Source: Ustulina deusta
Taxonomy: Eukaryota; Ascomycota; Sordariomycetes; Xylariales; Xylariaceae
Length of the DNA stretch: 64,000 nucleotides
Reading direction: 5' to 3'
Assembly (NCBI GenBank): GCA_023159155.1
Contig: JAJNNX010000022.1
Coordinates: forward strand, 620,001 to 684,000
The position numbers and the translations under genes were made by a program. Under the pieces are notes generated by a model. That model was given only the letters and a program-made list of their open reading frames with translations, did not search any database and had not been told where the DNA came from. Positions 46,046 to 57,569 of this stretch are shown here, piece after piece (position 1 is the first letter of the stretch; each line of letters starts with the position of its first letter).

Positions 46046-47119
46046 TCAAGCGTTCTTCACAACGCCGTTCACACAATAGGCATAGTAAGCCTAGAGGCTG
46101 TCGCACGCCTCATTAGTGTATCTGTTGAGCGAGCGGAAGTACGCCAAAGTGATGCTGTACGGGTCTTCGATCACGGCGCACGTACCCCCTGACTGAACTG
46201 GGTCCCATGTGTAGCACTCATCGGTAGTGGCTGAGGCCGTCTGCGTTGGCGCCGCCACTACAGTCGAACTCGCCGTTGTAGTGGGCACCTACGCAGTAGT
46301 TGTGTACTGCATCGGAATGGCCACCGTGCCAGTGACAGGCGTATACTCCCCTCCCGGGGGTCCATGGTCATATGGGATCAGCTACAAGATGCCCGGGCTT
46401 GATATATTGTTCGTATGGATTACGTACCCGATGCACACGATTTCTCCTTGGATTAAATTCTTAGAGTCAATCGTGGACATGGGTAAATACGACCTGCTGA
46501 CGTTGTACACCCGCGCCATCGTCACGCTGCGCATGCCCAGCTACACGTGGAAAAACGCCCAGACGGCCAGCGTCGGCTTCGCGCTGCAGACCGAGGGCTG
46601 GTGGTACAGGGCCGCTGGGGTCACGCTCTCCGACTACAACCCGGACCCGGGCGCCAAGACGGTCAGCAAGAAGCAGCCAGACTACAAGAGACGATGAGAG
46701 GAGGAAACGACGGCTTTCCGCTTCGCCGAGGGCGCCGTGACGGTTGATGGGGGAAACTCGACGCGCCTGGACACCGACGAGGAGGTCGAGCAGCAGGCCC
46801 CCGAATTGCGAAAGCATCTCCGAGTTAAAGTTGAGGCTGCGGGGCGTGCCCAGGTAGTTGAGGCTGCGGTAGTTTTCAATCACCGGACCAAGAACCGCAA
46901 GCGATGGTGCACATGGGACGTGGAAGTAGTCATCGACCTCGTCGACTTCAAGGTACGGTGTTTCGTCCACCAGCGACAGGACAGAGTCGCTAGCATCCGT
47001 ATTAATCGCATCGGATGCATGAGAACCTCATCCGGCAATGGCAGCCGAACAGGATCGGCAGGAATTGCGGCGAGCGTATCAAAGAGGGTGTAAGGCTCCC
47101 GAAGAGTTGATGAAGACAT
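46046..47119 (-). pseudogene. LysM chitin-binding protein gene, inactivated
   Basis: The minus strand reads two LysM-like units. The second is C-Y-T-W-D-P-V-Q-S-G-G-T-C ... N-E-A-C-D-S-L-[TAG]-A-Y-Y-A-Y-C-V-N-G, where TAG (46091-46093) sits at the universally conserved LysM Trp. An earlier unit reads R-V-Y-N-V-S-R-S-Y-L ... I-D-S-K-N-L-I-Q-G-E-I-V-C. A Thr/Ser/Ala linker (P-T-T-T-A-S-S-T-V-V) joins them. Further in-frame TAGs are at 46289-46291 and 46382-46384. Upstream, 47119-46700 holds protein-like sequence in two frames (R-E-P-Y-T-L-F-D-T-L; D-D-Y-F-H-V-P-C-A-P-S-L-A-V), implying at least one frameshift. LysM proteins bind chitin and, in plant-associated fungi, hide it from host receptors. 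This copy looks dead. Confidence 0.6.
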
Positions 47120-48535
47120 TAGTGGTGGCCTAATGGCTAGAAAGACCTACTATATAACGTGAGGAGAATGAGGGTTACTGTTTATTAAGAACCAGTCTGG
47201 TCCGCTGTGTCCAACTGTACACCAAATGCAAACAGCCACGAGGCGTCTTTCATCTTGACGCTATATATTCGCAATAGACCTTCGTAATAAAGCCCTATGC
47301 CTACGGCTGTGCGGCTATGTAGATTTGCTAGTAAATCGGAGCGCTGGCGGCTAGAAGGCGGCTAGAGGGCGGAACCGGTGAGACCGTCGCACCACTAATA
47401 CAATGAGATACTTGCCCTATTGGCGGAATACCGCACACCTACTGATGTCAGGGATGCATTCCGCGCAAGGATGACGGCACAATGGATTGAATAGAATGAT
47501 GGCGGTTTTCGAAATGACCGTATTTGATCTAGTTGAGTGATTCTACTGGTTGGTGGAACTATACACAACATGACTGGCACACAGAACATGTAATATTAGG
47601 TACCAAGGCGACGAATTGACTTTTTTAAATTTTTTTTTCATAGTACCAACCCAATAATTTTTAACCTATGACCCACGAGATAAAAAGCCACATAGTTGAA
47701 CAAGAAGTTGCGGTGGGCTGGGAAATGTATTAGTCCTTGCGGTTTCGGAAGCATGATTCTTGTCTGAGCCTACGGGATACATTTTACTTATCAAGGCAAT
47801 ACAATTAAAGACCGACAGCTACAATATGGCCATAAACTCGTTGGTGGCTGTTGGGAGTCTAGATGTTATTATCAGCCGTTATGATTTTTATACTTGATAA
47901 AGTTCCAGTTCCATAAGACACCCCGAATATACAAAATATTTCAAGACACAATGCCAATGTCAACATGAACTTCTTATTTAAGGGATTAAAATATATATTG
48001 AGGATTATGTGTTTTTCTCTATCTATCACCACGAATTAAAACAACAGCTGATAGGTTATTGCATAGTGTCAAAGTCAATTCTGGGCGTCTTAGGTGTAAA
48101 TGTAACGGTCTAAAAAGACTTTTCTTTACGAAGGGATTTTTTATAATTCACTATTCTCGATGTACCAGCTAATCACAGAGTGTCACGGTGCTAAACTAAA
48201 CGGGATATGACATAGACTAACAATCAACCTATACATTAGAAATGTAGATATTGCTAGTACGGTAAAGCTCTCTCCTCTGTGTAATAGTGATAGCCATTTC
48301 TAGTATCACCATCACTAGGGACTGTGACACGTAGCCTTCACGAAACCGGGGGCATTGTAATCCTATCGGTCTCTTGCCTCACTCAAACCTCTTAACTATC
48401 CTCTATAATCTCTGTCAATTGACCTCATTCCTTTGTTTCCGAAGAGCTGGGGACAACAAGTAAGAACTCTACTCTCCATTACCTAGAATCCCTCGAGCGT
48501 CCTATATTATACAATAACTTATATTTTCGTTCATA
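47120..48535. other. Intergenic, AT-rich
   Basis: About 1.4 kb. Only short frames occur (for example 47589-47395 minus). No gene or element is recognised. Confidence 0.45.
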
Positions 48536-49602
48536 ATGTCTGAGTCCCGATCGACCTTTCGCCAAGCCGATATCGCATATCAGTAAGCATCTAGAACTTT
48601 TCATATCTCCCTTTTGGCCAGCCTGTGGCCCACTTATGCTATATGCTTCTGCATACTCCTAAAACCCCTGAAGAACAGGTGATGTATTCACTATAAGAAT
48701 CAATTTCAAACTAATGATTCTTATAGGCGAGCCCACCTCGACAGTCCGGATATAGGCAAACTCATCACGATCGACGACCAGAAGCCCGGGACTATGTACC
48801 TGGAGGACGAGAAATTTAGGAACATGAATGAGGAAATGAATATCTTAGCGGAATTGGTCGCAGAAACCCATATCAACACACTTTCAAGCGACGCGATCTT
48901 GACAGCTGATGGTTATGCAAACAAGGAGGGCCTCAAGGATGCCCTCGTGAAGATCGACACCGCGCACTGGAATGGCAACCTTGAGGCTATGTTGACAAGA
49001 GGAGCCTACATATACACAGCTCTGCACAAACAAGAGGTTGTAGGAGTGATTATCCTCATGCGCCTGACTGAGGAGATTCCTACGGCGATTGATTCGCCGA
49101 AAATGCCTCTGGTTAGAAAAGTCACTTTCCCTGACTCCGCTGATCTGGAAGCGGTGAAGGAATATGCCCAATCCGACGAAAAGGACAAGGAGTTCATGCA
49201 TCAGCTACGCTGTAATGTAAACAGTCTCTTGGGATACCGTGATGCCGGCGAATTGTGGGGTAAGCATCAACCCTTATTGTTCGTATGTATATAATCTCAC
49301 AATTGTCCCCGATAGAATTATGTGGCTTCGGAGTGAAGGAGAAGTTTCGACACCAGGGTATTGGCAGGACCTTGGTCAAACACGCCTTGTCCCAAGTTCC
49401 AGTCGGTGATAGAGTCATCATACACGCAGAGCCTAGCGTGGAAGCCATGTACCAGCATATGGGATTCCAATATGCAATGTCGGAGTCTGGTACGGGTTAC
49501 TCTATTACTCTCAGGCCGGAGTGGGAGAGCGGCCGGATCGATTTAGTATTTCCTATGATGATTCTTCAAAAGAAGGAGGCCGGAGTATCTAGGGATTCGT
49601 AA
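48536..49602 (+). CDS. GNAT-family N-acetyltransferase
   Basis: Three exons (48536-48582, 48727-49259, 49316-49602; GTAAGC/TAG introns) join in frame to 288 residues. The acetyl-CoA binding motif A is F-R-H-Q-G-I-G-R-T-L-V (Q-x-x-G-x-G/A pattern) near residue 205, preceded by the strand L-C-G-F-G-V and followed by H-A-L-S-Q-V-P. The motif-B region is A-E-P-S-V-E-A-M-Y-Q-H-M-G-F. The N-terminal half is helical and longer than a minimal GNAT, as in fungal small-molecule acetyltransferases. The substrate is unknown. It lies 1.8 kb upstream of the reductase gene on the same strand, so a shared metabolite role is possible but not shown. Confidence 0.82.
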
Positions 49603-51433
49603 TTGGGAAATGCATCCGCTGCTGGTGGCCTACTCGGTGTTGGAGAAGCGCCACCGTTTCCTGTCTAAGGATCTATGCGGGTAATCCCACGATTCAGCGT
49701 TAGCAAAGACATATGAAAATTTGAAGTCCCCTACACATTATATGTTCCTTTCCTGTCAAATATTACCCGCCTGTGATATTCTCGAGTTCCTCTCTATGAT
49801 GGGTTGATTTATCGGTTTAACCTAGAACTCAAGTCTTGATGGACTCGTTACCTATTCCCACCCTCTGAATCATCGATAATTGCAGTTTAAAAGGCCTTTG
49901 CCAAGGATGTGGAGGAATATTAGCATGAAGCCTATCGTAACAACGATTTGAGAAGCGAAGGTTCGTAGTAAAGCTCTTCTATTTATCGTCGCTGCTTAGA
50001 TTTGGTTAATTATGGACACTAAGAAGTAGTTAAAATAGTGAAAAGATGATGAGGTAGTTTCCAGGTGTTGAATGATTGGAGAATAAAAATAAGTAGCAGG
50101 GGGTTCGGGGAAACAAGCTGTTGGAGGAGCGGGATGCCTGCTCCATCGAAGCCGGACCATAAGCGATTTGCGGGTTCAGTGCGGGGGATCATAGATTGTA
50201 TTTTGATGGGGGTCTGTCTCCCCTGATGACTGGGAAATGTAGCCGAGGCCTGCACGGAAGCAGGTTGGGTATTGACAGCGGGACAAACTAGCGAACAGCT
50301 AGTCTAGATTCTGGATCACGCTCTTCTTGGGGACTCGCTCTCAAGAGATTGTCACAGCTCAACTAACCGAGGAGGAAAGCCGTGGGTAAGGGGTAAAGAA
50401 GGAAATTCCCGAGTGTTGAACTCTAAAATTATATGTGTACATTAGAGAAATAAGTATTCGTATAATAGCTACATCTGAAGTCGCTTGGTAACCCATCTAA
50501 CAGTTTTTTGGATTAGAATTGTAGATTAATCTAGTGTGCCCGCACTGCCTCACTATCTAGGCATGCTGCAGATCTACATGTGCCGAGAGGTGTACTAACC
50601 ACATGGTACACATTTGCGAGCTGGTGGTAAGTAAGTGGCTCGACGGCCCCAATCTCGTCGTACCGTTCCGACACAGAGAGCTGATGAGATACGAGTTTAC
50701 CGAAGATGTCTTTAGGCGCTCTCTATATGATGAAGAAAACCCCGGATATGCGCGCCCTCACGATCATTTATGCGGTGCTTGAGACTCTGCGATGTCGGTC
50801 GCTGACCTAATGCGTTTTAGCCCCCAAACCCTATTGCTTCCAAGCCTACACGCTTGACCTTTATGAGAAAGTGGCAAATAGCGGCGATTAATTAGATTCG
50901 TTGGAAGCATGCTTGGGGTCATGTGTGGATCTGAAGAAGTTACAGTATCCTATAGCTTGAAAATTTGGGTCGTATAACAAGGGCTTGGAGAATATACTCG
51001 AATTAGGAATAATCTTCTAGGGTACTAAAGATCTTTTACCCTTCAAGCATCAACGGGAATAATGTAGGAATATCAAGGGTATATATTACACCAAGTCACC
51101 TAATCCAGCTTAAACCAAAGCCGGCTATCCCTTCGTCTCTTTGCATGTCTTGTTCTAAATGAATAGCTAGGTCTGACAAGACTTATTGTGTATGACATGT
51201 TGGTGCCCAGGCTTCATCAAATGTAATTCCAACTGCAGCTAGACATGTACCTAGCTAGGTAGGTGTGTTAACGGGTAAACCTAACTAGGTATTGCATTCA
51301 ACATTATGAGCAAGGGTATTTCTCTCCACATCAAACGTGACACATGGGACGGAAACCACCACTGAAATACCGCAGTATCCCTCATTCCTTCTTTTCACAG
51401 CGGTGCAGTCTTCCTTTTTATGGACTATAGAAA
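49603..51433. other. Spacer containing the third copy of the 290 bp repeat
   Basis: AT-rich spacer between the GNAT and reductase genes. It holds the repeat copy at 50973-51180 and TAGGTAGGTG motifs near 51250. No gene is supported. Confidence 0.45.
50973..51180 (+). repeat. Dispersed ~290 bp repeat, copy 3 (possibly truncated)
   Basis: Direct match to copy 2: ATAACAAGGGCT, CTTGGAGAATATACTCGA, GAATAATCTTCTA, then ATTCAAGC/TTCAAGC, AATAATGT(G/A)GAA, AAGCCGGC, and a weaker match onward. The far end is not clearly present. Confidence 0.55.
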
Positions 51434-54400
51434 ATGTATTGGACAACCAACGATTTATTGCCGAATTTAATTCAAAGGCTTCGGAAGAGAACGAAGCCAT
51501 TCGTATCTGTTGTCACTCCTGATGGGGGGCTCGACCATATATCAATCGATGATTTGCATAATGCTTCTAACAGAGCTGCCTGGATCCTCCATCGCAGTCT
51601 GGAGAGAGATGAGGAGAGATTCCTCTACATGGGGCCCAGCGATATTCGTTATCTAGTATGGATATTAGGAGCTATGAAATCAGGAAAATGTGTAGGTACA
51701 TTCCCTTAACCTATTTACACAGAAAGAAATAGAGATCATAGCCTTTGATTCTGTTGCTGAAAGCGGTGACGCCGGTTAAACATCACTAGGCGATCTTTCC
51801 GTCTCCAAGCAACACTGTCCCATCGAATGTACGATTCTTCTCAACCGTAGGTGCAACGAAGCTGCTCTATGCACCCGAGATCTCCAGTTCCCTTCAACCG
51901 TTACTTGAGTCAATAAATGAGACAACGACATCAATATCAACGCCTTCATCCTCGGAGATGCTAAATAAGGAGGTCATCGATGAATTTCCCTTTCATTTTA
52001 CGTTTGACGAAATAAAAGATAAGCCCTGTAGTGAGTATGCCCGGCATCTATCTTCGTGCTTCCCGATGTGCTATACTGGCGCAATAGATAACCCCTCCTT
52101 GGTTTCACTGTGTTCCCTTTTACTTGACATTATAGACTAGTCCTTAATAAGGAATTCGCAGCTAATATTCTGCTACTTCTAGTGGGTCTCCATGTAGGCG
52201 ATTTTTTGAAGCTATCATTGCCCTGAGATGAGTTTGTAGATCCAGGATTATCTGTACAGAGGTCTATACTTCTAGACCCCCTATCCCGAGAAATACTGCT
52301 TGTGATGTTTACTAATGCCTATAAAGACCTCTGGCACATCAGGACACCCTAAACCTATTTACTGGAATCATGCAGCAATAGCTAGCGTGACTATCCCTTT
52401 TGATTTCAACACATTACCTCACCCCCCCGAACGGCCGCACTTGTGGCTTGAGACCCTAGTAGGAAATAATGTCTTCTTGCCCTTCCCGCTTTATCACGTA
52501 AGTTAATGATAGCCACCTCATCATAGTTGTGATTAAGGCTGACTGAATATGCCCAGCTTGGTGGAATAGGATCGATAATTCGAGCTATCTTGACAGATTC
52601 AACCATCATACTTCCTGCCGCTGGCACGCGTCTCTCACCAGAAAACTTTGCCAGAATGCTTGAAATCTCTTCATCTACCAGCGCTGTGACACCACCATCT
52701 GTACTGGAAGCCATGCTAAAAAATCCTCGCGAACTAGAGGTCGTTTCCAAACTTAAGCATGTCGCTTATGCTGGGGGGCCGCTTAATCCAGTTTTAGGTG
52801 AAAAGCTTGCCAAAGTAATTCCTCATATGTTTCCTTTGTATGGATGTACGGAGGGAGCGGGTCCTTAGTAAGTAACATATTTGTTCCATTTCCTGTCACA
52901 CTCTTCTTGCCCCCTTAATGGCTTAGTGCATGAACTAATCGAATCATAGTCATGAGTCCACCGGCAACAACAGACACTGGGACGGTATGAAGTTCATAGA
53001 TTTGGGACAGCGTATGGAAGAAGTTTTCCCAGGATTATACGAGCTAGTAATTACTCGTACGGACCTCATCAATCGGACTCAAGCCTACTTTCACACATGC
53101 CCAGACCTTGAAGTGTTTCGCACGGCTGATCTCTTTGCGCCCATAGAGGGCTCTGATGGCTGGTGGAGATTCCATGGCAGGACAGACAACTGGGTTGTTA
53201 TGTCAAACGGACTCAAGATGGATCCGACGCAAACAGAAAACGCCGTCACCGCTCACCAAAACGTAGCAGGAGCCTTGGTCACTGGGTCCCATCGTTTTCG
53301 GCTCTGCCTTCTCATCGAGCTCAAGCCTGAATCAGCGCCAAAAACCGAGGAGGAGCGACAAAATGTTCTAGATGAATTATGGCCGACGATCGACGAAGCA
53401 AATAAAGCTGCACCGAGGTTCGGGCAAGTACCCAAAGAGTTGGTTATTCTCGCATCCCCAAGCAAGCCATTCTCAAGAGCGAGCAAGGGGACTATCCAGA
53501 GAAGGCTAAGCATAGCTGCCTATGAGGACGAAATTGAAGAGTTATACGCGAAAGCAGAGGAAGGGCTGCTGACCAATGGCTTACCGCCTCTCAAGTCCAC
53601 AAGCGCCAACGATTTATTGCCATTCCTCAGTGGTATTTATTCCGAAACCTTAGATAATCATGAGATTGAGGTCGACGACGACCTCTTCGCCAAAGGACTG
53701 GATTCTCTATCGATCTTCGTGATTGCGGCCCGCATCAAGGCAGGTCTTCGCAAACACGGCATCTCGGAGGAGGTGCTAGGACGGGTGGACAACGCATTGC
53801 TGTTCACTTCCACAACGATTTCAAGGCTGGCGCAGAGGCTCTCAATCGTCTTGTCGGAGTCTGGTGGGGCAGGCCAATCAAGCAACAACGATAATGTGGA
53901 CGATATACGAGACGTATTGGCGAAGTACGAGGCGAAAATCCCGACGATCTTAAGAAACGAGCATCAAAAGCAGATCATCGTCCTCACTGGATCACGAGGA
54001 TCCCTCGGGTCTTACATACTGGCTGCGTTCCTAGCTAGGGAGGACGTTAGGAAGGTATACTGTCTGAACCGCAGCTCGAACGTCCAAGCCGACCAAATCG
54101 CTTCTTTCAAAGCCAGGGGACTTCCGGAGCTGCAATTAGAGCGGGTCGAGTTCCTACAAACTAATCTAGCAGAGCCGAATCTGGGCTTGACGGAAGGCGA
54201 GTATGCCCGTCTCACGGCGGACGTCACAACGATCGTCCATAACGCGTATCCCGTCAACTTCCTCATGCCCGTGCAGTCGTTCGAGCCGCAAATCCAGGGC
54301 CTGGTCAACCTTCTCAAGCTGGCGCAAGACGGCGCCCGGGACCCGGCCGTGCTGTTCATCTCCAGCATCGCGGCGGCGCTCCCCGTCTCCGGGTCGCGCG

Positions 54401-55074
54401 GCGTCGTCAGGGAGGCCGTGCTAGATATCGAGGAGGCGGGCTCGCTGATGCGGCAGGGCTACGGGCGGTCCAAGTTCGTCTGCGAGAAGCTGATGGAGAG
54501 GTACGCGTCTGCGAGCGGTGGCAAAGGCGCGATCCTGCGCGTCGGCCAGGTGGCCGGACCGCTGCAGGGAACGGGAGTCTGGAATGTCTGGGAATGGGCG
54601 CCGTCCATGCTCCTCAGTTCGAAATTCCTCGGCGCCGCTCCCGAGTCCATCGGCACGGCGACCATGGATTGGATCCCCGTTGACGTGCTCGGCCAGATCG
54701 TCGGCGAGCTCGCGGATGACGTCGCGCGGCGCGGCGCGGGAGCTGTTGTCGTTTACAACGTCTTGAATCCGGAGGTTACATCGTGGGATGCGCTTCTCCC
54801 GGCGGTGAAAGAGGCCATTCCCGAGACGGTGCCCCCGGCTGAATGGATCGAGAGACTAGAAGCGAGTCGGGACGCGGGCGCTCATCTGTTGGAGCAGAAT
54901 CCCGGTGTGAAGCTCGCCGACTTCTACAAACAGACATTCCTCGGCGGTGGCGACAGGCAGGCCGTCATCATTGAGAAGCAAAATCTGCTGTTGGCGAGCC
55001 AAGCGGCGAGGAATCTGTCGCCTATCAAGGCGGAAAACTTAGCGAAGTGGATGAAGGGCTGGGGGCTATATTAG
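51434..55074 (+). CDS. NRPS-like carboxylic acid reductase (A-T-R)
   Basis: Supported exons are 51434-51691, 51790-~52030, ~52327-52497, 52557-52867 and 52950-55074, about 950 residues in total. The adenylation part has the A3 core K-T-S-G-T-S-G-H-P-K-P, L-G-G-I-G-S, Y-A-G-G-P-L-N-P, Y-G-C-T-E-G-A-G-P and F-R-T-A-D-L-F ... F-H-G-R-T-D-N-W-V. The T domain has D-D-D-L-F-A-K-G-L-D-S-L, whose Ser carries phosphopantetheine. The C-terminal thioester reductase has T-G-S-R-G-S-L-G, the Ser in L-F-I-S-S-I-A-A and Y-G-R-S-K. Family enzymes activate a carboxylic acid, load it on the T domain and release an aldehyde with NADPH. I could not find a frame-keeping splice between exon 2 and the A3 core (52021-52327). 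The gene may be damaged there, or contain a micro-exon. Confidence 0.8.
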
Positions 55075-55664
55075 TTGGTGATTTCCGACACAGACTCGTG
55101 TGGTTGTCTGGATTTTCGCGTGCTTTTTTTTGGTGCGTTGACACGTCCAATCCCCTTCGCGAGGCAATTTACTTGCCTATTTCAACGAGATGAGTGCTGA
55201 TCTACCTACATCATGCCGAGATATGGCGGCTGCGACTGGTAATAGGCTTTGACAACAAGAGCTGTCCTCCGAGGAAAACCACATTGTTCGTCGCTCCGGA
55301 TAAAGAACCTACACAATAAAAGCTTTGTAAATCATCGTCATGGCCCATTGCTGTCTTTGTCCTGTAATTATCGGGGACAAGCGTTCCTTTGTGTTGAAGA
55401 ATCAGATGTGGGCTAAACAAGGACACCAGTTACCGCCAGGTCCTTTTGTTGCCATGCAATCACACGTCTTTCGACGAGGAAACCCACTCGCAGTGACAAT
55501 ATATAAATGTGGTATAGTTCCCAGTCCATCCCACACTTAGCTCCGTATAACATCCATCAACAACTATACTGCCCATCACCAACCTGATACAATCAGCAAC
55601 ATCGCGCAACGGCGACAGAAACCCACCCACAGTCAGAAAAAAAAAGCTCAGTCCAATTGAGATC
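55075..55664. promoter_or_regulatory. Spacer with TATA box of the small Cys-rich gene
   Basis: A TATA box (ATATATAAA, 55498-55506) lies about 160 bp upstream of the ATG at 55665. A C/A-rich leader (CCATCACCAACC, CAACATCGCG) follows, typical of a transcribed fungal 5' UTR. The first 400 bp are reductase 3' flank. Confidence 0.45.
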
Positions 55665-55787
55665 ATGGCCGCTACTTGTTGGGAATGTTGTGAGTGCCGG
55701 CACAACAATACTTTCATGATCGAGATTTGCCGTCACTGCAAACACGACAACTGCCCAGGTTGTAGCGCTAACTACGGGGATATGTAA
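55665..55787 (+). CDS. Small cysteine-rich (zinc-ribbon-like) protein, 40 residues
   Basis: An uninterrupted 41-codon frame: start ATG at 55665, stop TAA at 55785. It has eight Cys in the pattern C-x2-C-C-x-C ... C-x2-C-x4-C-x2-C, with His at positions between (C-R-H, C-K-H). The core W-E-C-C-E-C-R-H-N-N and I-C-R-H-C-K-H-D-N-C-P-G-C resemble short fungal proteins with a W-x-C-C-x-C ... C-x2-C-x-H-x2-C-x2-C arrangement that probably bind one or two zinc ions. No signal peptide is visible, so it is likely intracellular. A TATA box and leader precede it. The function is unknown. Confidence 0.65.
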   Translation: MAATCWECCECRHNNTFMIEICRHCKHDNCPGCSANYGDM

Positions 55788-56326
55788 CCCTCATAATAAT
55801 TTCCATACTATGAATAAACCAACTTGTATCTAATCTGCTGCTACTTTATCTTATTGATTTGTTCTTGTTAGTGTCGAGGGATTAATGTCTCTGCTCCATG
55901 TTCAGCTTGGCCCGGCCCTTTCGTACCTAGGTACCTAGTTCAGGTACTGACCCTCCCTCGTTAGATGCATGGACCCCACCAGCCTCCATTGACAGCAAAT
56001 CGCGGGGCAATAGGTACCTAGTAGTTGCGTGTCCAGCGTGCCTGCGAGGCGGGGCAACGATACATGTAGAGTAGGTACTACTTACCTAACCAAAGGCGGA
56101 AAAGTACATGACCAAGGTGTAGATAATCCATGAGCTTTAGGGACTTCGGCCGGGATACAGTGAGATATCCAACCTGCCCACTTAGACTGGTAATACGTAA
56201 CCGTGTAGGCCTACAATACCTTACATGCCTCTCGACGCAGAAATAGTAGCAGCAAACTTAAAAGGAAACTCTCTTCATTCCGCACTCTACCAACCGGCTA
56301 CTGGGCCAGGAAATAAATCGCTTGTC
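55788..56326. other. Intergenic with TAGGTACCTA motifs
   Basis: About 0.5 kb containing GTACCTAGGTACCTAG (55924-55939) and similar motifs to 56100. No gene is seen. Confidence 0.45.
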
Positions 56327-57258
56327 ATGGCAACCAACCCCTATGAAGGTATGAAGTTCCCACCTGAGCCTCGAGACAACAAGTAGACAGACCGCGCTCA
56401 CCGACGGCGGCATAGTCGAGCACAACGTGAAGCCCTCCGAAGAGCGAAAACACCGGCGGCGACCTGACATGGCGTCCTTCACATCCTATCTGCATGAGAT
56501 CAGCCCCGACCCGGCGTCCTCGCATCCCGGCGCCACGCGCGTCGGAGCCGCCGCGCTCTTCTCGCTCTTGCAGGACCAATTCGCGACGCTCGCCGCCTCG
56601 GCCCCGACAGAAGCGAACCGCGATTTCCTGCTGTCGCTCGAGCACGTCTTGGAAGAAGACATACGCAATTCGCCAGACCGCATCCAGGGCGTCAGCCAGG
56701 AATACCTCGACACGCTGGACCGCGTATCGCGCAAGAGGCTGCAGTCCGACCCGGATGGCACCTGTATGATCTGCGCCGAGAAGTTCCTCGACGATCCGCA
56801 TCCGCTTGTTGTCGAGCTGCCTTGCCACGGCACCCAGTGCGTATTTCCGAGTCCTCTGCCTCCCCTTTTGGACAAACTCTTTGCCCCGACACGCTCCGAA
56901 ACCCCCCAAGAACGAGACGAATGTTTACTGTAAACGATGATTTCTAACGCCTCCATTCTCGTAGCGTCTTCGACCTGGAGTGTGTCGGCCCTTGGCTGCT
57001 GAGCAAGGGGACTTGTCCCGCGTGTCGGAAGGACCTTACGGTATGAATGACTCCCTGTTTACCTTCCGGTTCCCGTTCAAGGAGTCGAAAACCCTCCCGG
57101 CGACTCCTCCGCTAGAACCCAATATACCCCTCCGAAAGACCCCCCAGTTGCGGCTTGGAGCAGGTACTAACTTTTGTTCCCTGCGATAGAAAAAGAAGAC
57201 CGTCGAGATACCGAAAGACGAGGAGGAGGATGAAGATGTCGATGGGCTGTACGGATGA
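56327..57258 (+). CDS. RING-finger protein (putative E3 ubiquitin ligase)
   Basis: Four exons (56327-56348, 56416-56836, 56965-57040, 57190-57258) join in frame to 195 residues. The first exon encodes only M-A-T-N-P-Y-E, joined to V-E-H-N-V-K-P, as in the fungal family. A helical N-terminal half (F-T-S-Y-L-H-E-I ... A-A-L-F-S-L-L-Q-D-Q-F) leads to G-V-S-Q-E-Y-L-D-T-L-D-R-V. The RING follows: C-M-I-C-A-E-K-F ... L-P-C-H-G-T-H-V-F-D-L-E-C-V-G-P-W-L ... C-P-A-C-R-K-D-L. The position after Phe, His in RING-H2, is Asp, which I recall as normal for this family. An acidic tail (E-E-E-D-E-D-V-D-G-L-Y-G) ends the protein. Ubiquitin-ligase activity is inferred from the domain. Confidence 0.88.
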
Positions 57259-57569
57259 AAAACCGTCACCGTTCATCTATAGAGTTGACGTACGTAGCTG
57301 CATCCCCGATTGAGTGTTAGGTGATACCCAGATTTATGAATAATGCAAAAGACGAAATCACACTTGTAGGATACCTCGCATTATATTTCATGCCACTGAT
57401 GTCGTCGCTCTCGCCCAGACGACGAGCAGTCTAGAACTAACGAGTCTCAGATTCTTTATGCCACAATAGAAACCTTAGATACATATACAAATTCATAGCT
57501 GTTTCCAACACACCTCAGCCTTACTTCATGATTTCCTCACTTACACCGCATCATCTACAGTACGTCAAC
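57259..57569. other. Convergent 3' spacer
   Basis: Short spacer between the 3' ends of the RING and the small mitochondrial-type gene. Nothing else is seen. Confidence 0.5.

Noticed and set aside
46227..46697. Plus-strand 156-codon frame with good GC3 and protein-like C-terminal half
   Set aside because: Its third codon positions coincide with those of the minus-strand LysM frame, so the composition signal does not separate the strands. LysM motifs are explicit on the minus strand and the plus frame matches nothing I know.
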